Shown piece by piece: positions 12,650-24,689 of a DNA stretch of 64,000 bases. This stretch comes from Terfezia claveryi (lineage: Eukaryota > Ascomycota > Pezizomycetes > Pezizales > Pezizaceae). The translations under genes were made by a program, and so were the position numbers. The notes beneath the pieces are model-generated. The model searched no databases. It saw only the letters and a list, made by a program, of their open reading frames with translations, and was not told the DNA's origin. Positions within the stretch are counted from its first letter, which is position 1; every line of letters starts with the position of its first letter. Location of the stretch: positions 403,241-467,240 of the forward strand of contig WHUX01000026.1 of assembly GCA_015179025.1 (NCBI GenBank), in the 5' to 3' direction.

Positions 12650-13075
12650 GATTAGGGAGGATGCATACCTACTGATAAATTAAATGAACCGGTTTCCCTC
12701 TATCGCAACCAGTAAACTTGACTATTCGCGGTCCTTTTGGGCGTTTGGTCCGTATGGCCGAGTTTCGCTTTCTCTAAATCCACTCAGTTATTAGATATAA
12801 AAATCTTTCACCCAACCTAAGGCGATTCAGCGACTGACGGAGTATAACTTCTAAAACTTCTAAACAAAAGTTCTGCCTGCGTTGTACGATGGGGCTTGGT
12901 TTGTTTGCAATGGTGATTGAGGAATTTTCAGTGCTATTGCGTGGTAATTATGCACCGATGTCAGGATCACAGGCCCCACCTTATATCTCCTGAAATGCCG
13001 ATCGCACAAAACACATCACTACCGCACCTCTCTCCATCTAACGAATGAAATGGCAAATCCAATTTTTCAAGGCTA
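12650..13075. other. Upstream region of the TPR-CHAT gene
   Basis: No gene is seen. It should hold the promoter, and possibly a missed 5' exon, of the minus-strand TPR-CHAT gene. No TATA or operator could be assigned. Confidence 0.35.
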
Positions 13076-15104
13076 CAGTTTTTGGCCTAGCAATGATCCA
13101 TGGCGGTGCTATGATCCATGTCAACTACCCTTGCCATGACACTAGTCTGGTTTGCACTCATGACACATTTCCCTAGATACTACGCTGGCTAGACTTCCTC
13201 TACCGACCGGATAAATTGTTTCCTGACACTCTTGAATATGCTCTACAATATGCGCATTGTGAAGCCATCATATGCACCAATCCACCTCAAAAAGGATATA
13301 ATTGCCCCCCTTCTCAGTATGACTTCTCCACCCATAGATATTAAGAACTAACAAGCCTACATAGTGCCAGCACCTTAACTTACCATATATATTTATGTTA
13401 GGATACAAAATATATGTATAAGGCTATATAGAAATTCGCTATTGTTCAGCACCTATCATGCATAATTCAGCCATTTCGAGCTTTTGGACCATATCGGCTG
13501 GTTTTTCAGTATTTTGATTCTTCTCGGCCTTCTATATCTTCTGCACCCTCTTTAGCTATCCACCTTGCACAACTCTCACTATACCCTGTGCACCCTCACC
13601 TTCTACCCTATATCCTACACATCAGGCTTGATTAGGCTGCTCAATGATCTTTCTGCCCTATGTTTTACCTCATGTACATATATATGTAAAGGATTTTTTA
13701 ACAAGGTCAATGCCTATCTACATCGGCAGCTCCGGTATGTGCTGAAGGGGAAGCGTTGGAAGTCCACAGCCTATACCTCCAGATCCACTCTCCGTCTATT
13801 GCAGGCTAGAGGCCTCTATCTATTGCAGTCTGGAGGTCTCTGTCTACAGTATAATCTCGATATAAGAATATTTGATATAAGAATATACCTGATATAAGAA
13901 TATCCCCCCCTGCCCCCATACAAAATAAGAATATATTTGATAGAAGAATATACTTATTTGTTCGTGGTTGAATAAGATATATCCCGCACAACCAACAATG
14001 CTACACCGTAAGCACACAACGCCGCCAAACACAAACATTTGATATAAGAATATTACCCTCCCGCCGGACGATATTCTTATATCGACAGTATACTGTATTA
14101 CAGCAATCGCATCTGCCTTATCCAGCAGTTCGTGTGATATCTTAATCACGGCTCCTGACCATACCTAGCTGACCTAGCCAGATGGTGTAACATCTATCAA
14201 CGTATATGGATTTTCATCCGTATAGGCTCCTGGAAGGCCTTCTAGGCTGCCATGTACACGCCCATATAGTCTGGCTCATTACTTATATATAGCTGCTTTA
14301 GGTCGCTTTAAATGGCTACAATATGTCACTCTAAATGGCTATAATATGTCACTCTAAACGGCTACAATGTGTGGTTTTTGCCGCAGGGTATAGAGCTCAA
14401 TACATCATTTGCATACTCTATCTCATATCTCTAGCTATATCGATATCTACGGACTGTTCTAGGTGAAGTGCACCTTTGTTGACGTCATATCTGCTACTGC
14501 CGTTGTCTTATTGTGCGACGCATACTATTCTTGCAGCCAGGTGGCTCAGTTGTCTGATCAATAGTGAATGGACCCAAGTTATCAGGTCTATGGGATAACA
14601 GGATGCACAGGGTATGGTGAGTGTAGGAGTTGTATAGAGTGATGGGTGAAGAGGGTGCAGAAGATATAAAAGGCCGAGGAGAATCAAGATGCTGAAAAAC
14701 CAGCCGACATGGTCAAAAAGCTCTAAATGGTTGATTATGAATGATAGGTACTGAACAATAGCGCATTTCTATATAGCCCTATGCCTATGTATTGTATCCT
14801 AACATAAATATATATGTAAGTTAAAGTGCTGGCACTATGTAGGCTTGTTAGTTCTTGATATCTATGGGTGGAGAGGTCATACTGAGAAGGGGGGGGCAAT
14901 TCTATCCTTTTCGAGGTGGATTGGTGCATATGATGGCTTCACATGAGTTATTCAACTAGCTAGTATGTGCATATTGTATTCAAGAGTGTCAGGAAACAAT
15001 TTATCCGGTTTGTAGAGGAAACTTAAGTCTAGCCAGCGTAGTATGTATCTAGGGATATTCATGGCAGGGGTAGTTGACATGGATCATAGCTAGGCCAAAA
15101 ACTG
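13076..15104. mobile_element. Long-arm fold-back element 1, TA-flanked
   Basis: An inverted repeat with arms of about 500 bp (13076-13600 and 14590-15104) around a loop of about 1 kb. The ends read TA-CAGTTTTTGGCC and GGCCAAAAACTG-TA. CAGT termini with a TA target duplication are the hallmark of Tc1/mariner (pogo-like) elements. Arms are diverged by substitutions and indels but clearly collinear. No transposase is seen inside, so it would be non-autonomous. The loop contains a second smaller element (13847-14095) and a triple 28-bp repeat around 14308-14370. Confidence 0.75.
13847..14095. mobile_element. Nested 249-bp MITE in the fold-back loop
   Basis: Terminal inverted repeats start CAGTATA and continue into TCGATATAAGAATA on both ends, flanked by TA at 13845-13846 and 14096-14097. 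Several internal GATATAAGAATA words repeat the TIR. The layout again fits a Tc1/mariner-type MITE. Reading frames here are by-products of the repeats. Confidence 0.65.
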
Positions 15105-15549
15105 TACCCCAACAAGGCGCAGTACAAGCATATAGCCCAATATCGCCCTCGTTCGACCTGAGGCCAAAAAAAGACAACAACTAGGGGTGCGCAATAGCTT
15201 GCGCCGCAGTATTGTTTTGAATTTCTCTCGGATCTTGTTACTCAGCCTCGATATACACCCTGAATATTTTTTTGTTTTTGAGTAAGAGTCTTCCAATTCA
15301 GCCCACCGAGTGGCGAAAACTGACAACGCACGCCAAATCGCGATACTGCCACACATATCGGAGGGCTATGTATGTGACTGTGAAAGGCGGTCTGCCTCAA
15401 TTCAAAGAAACAAAGGCTATCCTCATGAATGATACAAGGTAATTGAGGCCGCGTAGGCCTGATATGGCAACGATCCCTAGGAATATTAGAGAACCAAAAG
15501 CAAAGGAAGAAGCCAAAACGAAAAAAAAAATATCATGCCAGGAATTGAA

Positions 15550-15640
15550 CCCCCCTTTTTTTTTTTTTTTGAACTCAGTACTCGTGTGCCAACCTTAGGG
15601 GTCGCACCCGGAAGCCCAGGTGGATTCAAGGCTAACTATA
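15550..15640 (-). repeat. SINE-like tail copy with poly-A
   Basis: A T-run at about 15555-15570 (poly-A on the minus strand) is followed by GAACTCAGTACTCGTG, then CACCCGGAAGCCCAGGTGG and GATTCAAGGC. This is the same order as the tails at 24243-24365 and 26789-26930, so it is a retroposon copy oriented minus. Target duplications were not found. Confidence 0.5.
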
Positions 15641-16271
15641 TCCAAAATAACCATAAGAACCATGAGTGGCAGTTCATGTGCTAGTTGACGGAAGATATAG
15701 AAGACTTCAGTTGGATCCTGTGGGTTAATGACATGGATCTTCCTACTTTTATATTGCCCAAAACCTCGAGAGCTAACATCATAGCCTCAATATGTCGGTA
15801 TCCCTAGCCTATTTAATTCAGGTGGTATTTGCGCTGGGGACATGTCATTTTGAGCTGAAAACTTATAGGTTCCTTGCGTCCACAACGCTTGCAAATTCTT
15901 ATATCTCATATTGCCCGAATCTTTGTCCCAATTCCAAAGCTTAGTTAATCCAAAATATACTATATTTTGTATGGAGTCCTTACTGTCATTTTCAAAATTC
16001 TCTTGCTCCTACACGGTTTGCATGTCTTCATGCGTGAGCCATCCTAAGTTAATGTCCAGAGAGCTGGGTCGTATTTACATTACCAACGGGCGGAGCAAAT
16101 TGGATCCATGAATAGATGTCGGATATGGTAGGGTTGAAGTTTTGATTGCTAAATAGCGAGAAGAGTTGTAAAGTAATCAAGCAAAGCTGCGCATCAACAG
16201 GTAGGTAGGTCACGTGCATCAGGTCACGCGATCTGCAAAATCTTGGTAGCGCCAAGCAATCGGAGTCGAAA
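15641..16271. other. No recognisable gene
   Basis: Only short open frames without motifs are seen. Confidence 0.35.
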
Positions 16272-16696
16272 CAACCTTTCTTATGGCCAATATGGGCTTG
16301 ATTAGGAGCTTAGGATGCCTTTTGAGAATTCCGTAAGTGCGGTCTCTAGTGTTATGGGTGTACTCACTTCTTCGATCCCTTACTTTCCCATCAAAACCCT
16401 TCTTGATACTTCCCTATTTTTTGGTTGGCTCAGCTCAAGCTTCCAAAAGCAATTAAATTCAGGTAGCTATACCATGCTAAAGTTTTTTTTTTTTATAAAG
16501 TATATCCCTGACCATGCTTAACTATGCTTATAGATCATCTTAGTCACTCGACAGGAGGGGCTTTTGGCGAGTTTTTTTGGGGGAGGAAGGGGTCAAAGTA
16601 GGGTTACCTGACCAGTCCTTGCAAACAAATGCTGTGAAATCTATGGAAGGTACCTTAAGCTCCTAATCAAGCCCATATTGGCCATAAGAAAGGTTG
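16272..16696. mobile_element. MITE with near-perfect 42-bp TIRs
   Basis: The left end (16273-16314) and right end (16653-16695) are inverted copies differing by one base. Both start AACCTTTCTTATGGCCAATA when read inward. Total length is about 425 bp, with an internal T-run at about 16483-16493. No target duplication is obvious, and there is no room for a transposase. Confidence 0.7.
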
Positions 16697-19600
16697 AATT
16701 GCATGGACTGAAATTACGGAAGCTGGGAGGACTCCCATATAGGTTCGCCAAAGAGCTGAGGGCGATAGAGACTGTTGGGGCTGCTAAGGCCTCCGAAAAC
16801 ATGCAAAGGTATACTTAAAGGGCCTCAAGGACATTATTGTATGAAAATAGCAAAGTTGAAGCTCTTACAATACAGCAAATACCATTCCGAGGAAGCTGCT
16901 TAAGCATGTACTATTATTTTTGACTCTTTGAAATACATCTAACAAATCCATGAAAGTGGCCTAGGCTCTATGCTTATGACAGTTATATAAGAGCCCCATA
17001 GGAAGTCTATCCATAATGTGAACAGCCATATATGGTGGAGAGTGGTCATGGGCTGGGGGCTCTACCGTTGCAGGCGCTGCTGAGGTTGTGAGTGCTATAG
17101 CGAGTTCAGGGCCACACTGAGAGAGCTGTCAACCTGATAATCGAATTCAGCGACCGCAATTACCCTATAGGCATTGCCATTTTATAATACAGAACCATAT
17201 TGTGAAGACTTCGTTCTCTGTAATGGATGGACCCATAACTGCTCGTGGTTGCTATTGATCTTTACTATAGCCGATCCTTACTTAGTAAGTGATAGTAGCG
17301 GGAGGCACAGGAAATCTATATTTATTTTAGCGTGCCAACCAGACTATATTTTAGATTGTACGGAAGGCGCTCAGGCAGAACACGCTAACAATTTCGCTAT
17401 CCTATAAAAGAAAAGTCGTAGGGTTTTAAGAGGTAGAAAGGGGGCTGGTCATGACGTAGTCTGGTTGGCACAACCCTTAACGGGGGTCATGACGAGCTTA
17501 GTATTCTCAAACATAACAGTAATACGCGACGAGCACACATATCAACGCAAATGTATACTATCAGAGCGAATACCACATCCCACATCAACGCGAATGCCAT
17601 TCCAGAAGAGTATGTACTGATGATGTCTACACCACTACTACGCTATACCATTTGACCTTATAACTGGTTACTATGTCCTCACTAAAGGCTGTCTCAGTGT
17701 ACTCTTAACTACGAAAACACTCGTGCTTGACTGATCATTTGAAGGGCGGATTGTGTTGTAGAAGAGCATGCAATTCAGCACTATAATACCCCAACACCCG
17801 TTATAAAGTGAGTCGTATAATCTCTGATAATAGAAACATGTGACTGAATTACTGGAGGTCTTTGAGGTTGGTAGAGGTTGAGATAAGGGCAAAATAAGAT
17901 AAAATATCCAATATCGAGTAAAGAAGCACGGCCCTGCTTCGCCTGCCTTTTTAACCCAGTTGTTAGATAACTGATTGATATAATAGACTCGTGTAGGCTC
18001 AACTAATAGAGCTGTTACGAGTGTTTCCCGTTCAGTGACTATTTTGTGAAAGAGTAAAGAGAGCGTGCCAGAAAATTCCCAAAGATTGCTTCCTTATTCT
18101 TCGCGTAAAAATTGCTGTTTCTTCAGACAAAAGTAACAGTCACGATAACTTTTTATAGTGAACAAAGGCACGTTTTCCTTGACCAGTAAATTACCTTCTT
18201 GATTCAGACGCTCCCCGCGAGACTGCTCCCACACCGTAAACAAACAGAACAAGCGTCCAACCCCTATTCCCGATAATGTAGCGATGTTAGAGGTATGTAG
18301 GTGTCGGTATTGAGATTGAGCGAATTCTCGGTTGTGAGAACTATGGAGTCTTGTATGTAGGCTTTGATTTATTCCAGCATAATTTAGCTTTGCTTATTTT
18401 TTGAGAGGAATAATAATAAAGAAACCATGAACGGAAGAGGAGATATATAAGATTCTTGGATTTGCTTACAGCCTAAAAGTATATGTTGTAGAAGTAATGG
18501 ATCTGTGGAGGATTATGCTAGTCAAAAGCACTGGTGACTAGCACTGATTAGCGTCTTGGCGATGTCGGGTCATTATTACAATGTTCTGGACAAATAATAT
18601 CCTTACCACTATTGACTTCACCCGCACCGTCAAAATACGCCGCTCACCAGGAGACTGGTCTCTCCGCCCTGTCCACTGGATAATATCCACTTCATTCATT
18701 TTCAAAGACAGCATCACTCTGATCCTCCTCAGTCCCCTAGGGATCAACGAACCATATGTACTCCGCGCAATTGTAAGCATTAGCACCAACTTTCGATAGC
18801 CTCACCTACGCAACAATACCAGCACTGCAACATAACTGGGAGAACAGGTTTGGGTCTCAGATAGATGCTTTGATGATCCAGGTGAATCTTTATGCAGGCG
18901 GGGTGTTTTTCTCCGGCAACCATGAGACATACCAGAGAACGTGTGAGTTTCTAGGGATCTTTGGCAGGAATGGGGGGCAAGCAGTATTGAAGAGGGTGGG
19001 GCCACTTAATTTGCCGAAGCAGGATACAGCAGAAGGCAGGGGTTAGCAAGCTTACCTAGAGTAGGTTTTCGGCAAACGCATCTGGGGTTTTTGCTGCGAT
19101 TGAGGGAGCTTCAGAATTCATAAGCAGATCCACAGATAGTAATTTTAGTAGACTAAATTACAGTACTATATTGTATTGTCTTTTACAACCAACTCGACCC
19201 CTCTACCCCGCCGCAGCGCTGCAAATTTGCTTTACTGGATTCGGAGTCAAACTGGACGGCAGGGCTTAGATTTTGGTCGTCCGGTCTAGATGGCTGGGAT
19301 CAACTGTACAGTACATGCTGGTGATCTGTTTATGCAGGACGTAAGTAGGTAATGGAGCTTTGCTCATTTTAGTTCTCTAGATCTGCTTCTTTGACGAATT
19401 CAGAAGAAATGGTTATTAAGCATTGCGCATCCGGGAAAGCCAAGTGATGATATACATATGTACGTATTATTATGTGTATGGATGTCTCGTTGTTTCCTCA
19501 TAAAATTGATTGGTTTCTTTTTCTCACATTGCTATGCAGGCTGCCAGTCCAGACTTGAGAAATACCGTAACGGTGCTGTGTGGATATCCCCGTACTGTAT

Positions 19601-20293
19601 ATACTGCACAGAATGGTCTCCATAAGGCATTGTGCAGGTGTATGTACAGGCATGCGTCACCACACCGATCGTTCTAGGTAACACAAGAGGACCAATATCG
19701 TAAACGTCATCAAGGGTGGTGTATGCAAAGTCAGTAAATGAATACGAGGCTTGTAATCTAATATCACTTGCATACCTTCCAAATTCGGGAACTTCTGCTT
19801 GGTCCTACCCCACGAACAGAATATTATTATTAGGAACTGCGGGGTCCGTTATTTTATTACATTTTTTTTAAATGCTCATTACTCCTATTCGGTGCGGGGT
19901 CTATTATGGGCACCAGCAGGTGAGAAACTCTGCAAAGATGGCAGCTCGGGAGCTGGAGATGATCGCCTATCACAAACAATCATCTTCTGTCTATGCCTTG
20001 CACTACCTGCAAACTGGTGGATTTAGTGTTGTGGGGCAGTGTGCCCAAGATTAGGTTCGCCAGATGCAGAGGATGGATGCTCAATGCTGGCATGTGTTTG
20101 TGCAGGCCATAGTATGAATCTATATTATCAAGTTCATCCCAGTGAAATACCGTCTCCTCTTGCTCACAGTCTTTCCATAGCCATACTAATTATATCTCTC
20201 CAATATTGGCCAGAAGGATTCCATTTGGTATTTACAAGCCGGACTTTAGATAAAAAACACGTTTGGATCCTCATCTACGGAAGTTTGAGCGCC
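16697..20293. other. Long gene-poor stretch
   Basis: No gene was recognised in about 3.6 kb. Two inverted copies of the dispersed word (GTGCCAACCAGACTA at 17332-17346; TAGTCTGGTTGGCAC at 17457-17471) face each other about 110 bp apart. The promoter of the DUF2235 gene must lie near its right end; no element could be assigned. Confidence 0.4.
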
Positions 20294-23200
20294 ATGCAAA
20301 GCATACTGTCTTTGACCCCCCAGGACATTGCAGCCAGCCCATTGCAATTGCCCTCACCTACAGTGAAGACTTATACTAAGCACAATGTCCTAGAAAACAC
20401 AGAGAAGCTCCCTGTCCGCCTTGTTCTATGCTTTGATGGCACTGGTGATACTGCACAGGGCTCTTTCAGCGCAGCAAAGGGTACGATAGGCAACTAGCTC
20501 AAGTAGGTACCTGATATTGTATCTAACGTGGGGGTGTTTTAGGGGCCAAGGGCGGAACAAGTGATTCCATCTGGACAATATATGACTTGACTAAACCTGG
20601 GCCAGTCACCGACAATAATGGAAGGTCAATGTATCAGGTATAACTGCCCCCATCGTGATTCCCGAGGTGCAATATCAAAGATATGTAACTGTCGCTGCTA
20701 CTAATCAAGCCTGTGTCTATACAATAATAGTATCCTCAATATTTTGAGGGAGTCGCCACTGTAAACGCGGAAGAGGGGGGTAATATTGGGGTGCGAGCGA
20801 AGGCATTATTTGATGGCGCCACAGGACACGGTATAGCGTTCTAAATCATATGTGAAACCAGTCATTTAGAAGAGAATTTGTACTAAAAGACCTATCCTTG
20901 CGGCGTAGGTTATCTGGATATCCTGTGCACCGGATACCACGTTTGCTGTCGACAGCTGCAATATGATGGAAATAATACACACGAGATATTTCTTTATGGG
21001 TTCAGTCGAGGCGCATGTATGTGCACATCAGACGTCCAGCTGCCTTCCATGCGTACGGAATTGACCGTCAACTAACATTTTGGCTGTCTGATGTCTAGTT
21101 ATTTCGAGAGCACTAGCATCATTCCTAGAGCATGTGGGTCTAATCAAGGCAGAAAATCTGGGAGAGGATCCGAAGAAGGATGTGCTTTTCCAAAAAAGAT
21201 TCCGTGAACTTTTGGCAAGGTATATGGAGGTCACGAATTTTACAAATTCATCGGTACTTATGCCCCTGTTTTATGCAAGTAATCCTATGAATGCAATTCT
21301 CTAACGCCTCTATGCAGAAGCAAGCACAATTACCGTATGAGCATCATTTTTTCTAAGTTCACACACTTATACGAACTGACAACTGGCCGGCCTTAGCGAA
21401 TATTGCGTCCCTGCGCCTCGAATTCGTGTGCTCGGCGCCTTTGATACAGTCAAAACCGTCATTACTTTGCCAGTCCACAATCTTGTCCAAGGCGGCATCC
21501 CCATCATCGATTTTAAACTAGACGCACCTGCCCTGGTTGACCACTTTCGGCATGCGCTGGCTCTAAATGAACAGCGTTCGCTATTCAGTCCTTCATTTTG
21601 GAAGTCAGACTCCCAGTCGTCCGATCGCAGTTATCTTGAAGCGTGGTTTTTTGGTCACCATCATGATATTGGGGGAGGCGATGATTTCCAGGGTCTGGCA
21701 TTGTGGCCGCTGCAATGGATTCTTCACGCTTCCATGGAATCTGGCCTCATTCTCGATTCTACCATCAAACCTTATGACATCCTCTTCACGGGGGCCAACA
21801 ATGTTTTTGAAACACCCCACGAGATTTCCCTCCAAATGTTTGATATGATTCGACACCACGCAGAGTCCAGGGGGAAGTGGGGTTTAAAACTGAATAAGCC
21901 CTTCTCCCCTACAATTCCTGAACCTAGGGAGTTTTTCCAATTCGTCACTAAACCACCCTATGTGAGGTTTCGAAAACCAAAGGTCTTCATACACCCCGCA
22001 GCATATCTCGTTTTTGACGTCAGCTCGATATTTAGAATTCAGGTGTATACATGGAAACACTTCCGCAGGTTTCTGGCCGATCGATCTGCGGCTCTATCAA
22101 TGGATTGTGCGCCATGGTGGGAGAAGCAAACAATCAATACCATTGTGAACGAGGCGAGCGCCGTCCAGTCGTTTAATCTGTTAGTTATTGGAAGGCCAAA
22201 TTCTGGCAAAGAATCAATTATAACAACAATATTCGGAAAACCGACTGGGCCTGTGAGACGCTTTTTTTTTATTTTATTCCCTCTATAATCTCAATCAGCC
22301 ATAGGCTATGGCGACTTGGTAACTTAATATACAAGAGTTCAACTAACATTATATTGTGCGACTCTTGTAGGCCAACAAGGGTATTCATAACCATGTACCT
22401 ATTGCAGGGAATGACGAAGTGCGTATCCACTACTCCAATGGATTCGGTGAAGGGGGCAGCGATGGACGCATTGAGGTCCAGAAATTCCTAAAAGCACAAC
22501 TTATGAACCCCGATCACGCATCGCGTATTCATGCCATTTGGTACTTCCACGACTGTTTGGAGGAGAGGGTAAATGATTCAGAAGAGGATCTGTTCAAGAT
22601 GAACTTTGGTGACCTTCCAGTCCTCGTTTTTCTCCAAAACGAGAACAGCCTCCGATCTCGGTTCAGGCAACATATGGACATCTCAGATGGTTCCGATGCA
22701 GACGTCAAGATCCAAAATGCATTTGCAGAAGCGATAGACCGTATTCAAGGGCAGCTAAGTTTGCCTAAGACAGGAAGATATGTACACATGCCTGGAATGG
22801 GTAAGTATTCGTCAAATAAATCCCACAGTTCTTCGCTGAGCTTTTGAACTATATATAGCAAGTGAAACTCCCGGAAATCTGCTTGAGGAGTCGGCAACCT
22901 GCCTTGACCACGATTCGGTGTACATTTCACAAATCAAAGCTCAGCGGGTCGAAGTGAAACCAAAAATTGCATTGGCCATAGAGGAGACCATTCGGGCTTA
23001 CACGATCTGGTATTTGTTTGACACTTCTGGAGAGGTCCATAGTTTTGGTCGTAACAAAGACTCTGCTGGCGTGTCACTATCAACTTTACTCATGGAACCC
23101 GTCCTTGCAACTTTCAGTATGGGTTTTTCAGGTGACTCCGAATTGATCAAGCGCCACATTGGAAGTTCCTGGGTGGATCTTGATAAACACACCTCCGGCA

Positions 23201-23619
23201 TTTGTGACACTTCGCTTCCCAGCTACCTGCTCTTGATTTGTATGTTAGACACTATCATCGTTATGACGCACGCGGTGGCTCATCGCGACAAATCGAAGAA
23301 TGAAGCCTTGCCAGTTACTCATGCTGAAATTGAGCAGGCATGTACCTGGTACGCGGTGGCGCATAAATTGGGACAGGAAACCATTCAGAAGAGTTTACAC
23401 AAGCAGGTCCATGAACTATTGCAACCCGATGGATACCCCAAAGATAAGTCAGTCGCGCACCTGCAAATGAAAACCATAGCTATTGTCGAAAGGTTTTCCG
23501 AAGAGGCTGAGAAGGGATCCACCACAATTTTAGCTGCTGCGGCAGCAGCGGTTTCCGGGGCTGTGACGGGGGCTATCGCGGGCGTTGGAGGGAAAATATT
23601 TGGAATGATGGCGAGATAA
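20294..23619 (+). CDS. DUF2235 (Tle1-like) hydrolase fused to GTPase-like domain and glycine-zipper tail, 902 aa
   Basis: Nine exons: 20294-20480, 20543-20637, 20731-20830, 20909-21016, 21099-21253, 21318-21334, 21397-22252, 22371-22800, 22859-23619. All eight introns are GT-AG and splicing gives 2,709 bases in one frame. The N-terminal half is a DUF2235 alpha/beta hydrolase: CFDGTGD (47-53), nucleophile elbow GFSRGA (Ser160), GAFDTVK (Asp237), HALALNEQR, and GHHHDIGGG (likely catalytic His309). DUF2235 includes the Tle1 phospholipase effectors of type VI secretion. Residues 486-494 are a P-loop (GRPNSGKES) starting a GTPase-like domain whose HAIWYFHDC strand matches fungal G-domain proteins. 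Its TKxD-type specificity motif is degenerate (QNEN), so nucleotide use is uncertain. A helical region follows, then a Gly/Ala-rich tail with G883xxxG887xxxG891. Substrate and trigger are unknown. Confidence 0.88.
23535..23610 (+). other. Glycine zipper at the C terminus
   Basis: Codons for a run of alanines followed by SGAVTGAIAGVGGKIFG place glycines at i, i+4 and i+8, then continue to a GGKIFG end. Glycine zippers of this kind pack transmembrane helices and occur in membrane-permeabilising fungal death domains. Here it is only 11 residues from the stop. Membrane activity is inferred. Confidence 0.6.
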
Positions 23620-23984
23620 AGGAGATTCTACGTTTGAGTTATTATTTTCCTACAAAAGTATCGCGGGAAAGGGCCAGATTTCTAATTAGTTCTAAGTTGC
23701 TGTTCGATTCCCGGTGAGGTAAACGTTGAGATCGTTGGTTTTTATTGCCCAGTCGCTTCCATCTGAGTTTAACATTCGGTGTTAAGAATCCCTCCACTAT
23801 TTCTAAGCTCTTCGGCTGGAACCCCACTATGTGGTGTAAATGTTATCCGCCAATTACAATGATTTGCTCTCCGATGAAATGGGAAATCTGAATTGAAGTA
23901 TACTAGCCGTGATCACACCACAACCCTGGAAAACCAGTTGAGGGTAACACATCGAAAGTTCCACGAATCTTCCGATAGTTAAAA

Positions 23985-24110
23985 CCTTTTTTTTTTTTTG
24001 TAACTCATCACTCGTATCCAATCTAGCTAGTTTATGACGAGAAAACGCATCCCTGAGTGGGTACCCAGCTGGATTATCAAACCGCTCCATAACTGCGTCA
24101 AAACCAGATA
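23985..24110 (-). repeat. Diverged SINE-like tail copy
   Basis: A T-run at 23987-23999 is followed by GTAACTCATCACTCGTA, then GGGTACCCAGCTGGATT. The spacing resembles the other retroposon tails, but the hairpin word is badly mutated. Confidence 0.35.
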
Positions 24111-24242
24111 CACTACCCTCCAAAACTTAAAATAACGAAGTTAGAAAATCATCCAACAATCTCCAAGCACCAAAAAATCGCAAATGCTCCAATAAAAAAC
24201 CCTTCAAAAATTCACACCTTCTCACAACACTCCATATCCCCA

Positions 24243-24365
24243 ACCACTTTTTTTTATTATTTAAATATCATTTACTCACATGTGGGGGCTATGGTGAGCC
24301 ACCTGGAAACCCAGGTTGATTCAAGGCAGGGCAAGTTAATATGCCAGCCCGGTAGTTACATATAA
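24243..24365 (-). repeat. SINE/LINE tail copy
   Basis: Read on the minus strand it contains CTGGCATATTAACTTGCCC, the hairpin CCTGGGTTTCCAGG, GGCTCACCATAGCCCCCAC and an A-rich end. It lies downstream, in LINE orientation, of the RT/RNase H remnant at 24690-25757, so it may be that LINE's own 3' tail, shared with SINE-like copies elsewhere. Confidence 0.55.
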
Positions 24366-24689
24366 GGGATGACAAGAGGAAACGGTTGTAGGAAATGGCG
24401 AAAGACTAAGAATGAAATGAACAGACGTGATACATACGTGAAAGCATGGTTACAGAGGTTCTTGAAGTCGCCCCGTCAGCACCTGCGTAAAAGCAAAAGC
24501 CTTCTCATAGTCAACGTTGGGGTGGTCTTCCATGACGAAATCCTTTTTATAGGTTTGAAATGTGTATCGAAGCTCATATTGTAGAACCTTGGCCATGAGC
24601 TGCCACACTGTTTTTCTACAGACACCCAGCTAGGGTTTTCATATTGCATGCCATAGCCGCTGTTCATGCTCCTAGTGTAACTATGTCTA

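Noticed and set aside
23640..23730. tRNA gene suggested by GTTCGATTCC
   Set aside because: Only a B-box-like word is present; no A box, acceptor stem or anticodon arm could be folded around it.
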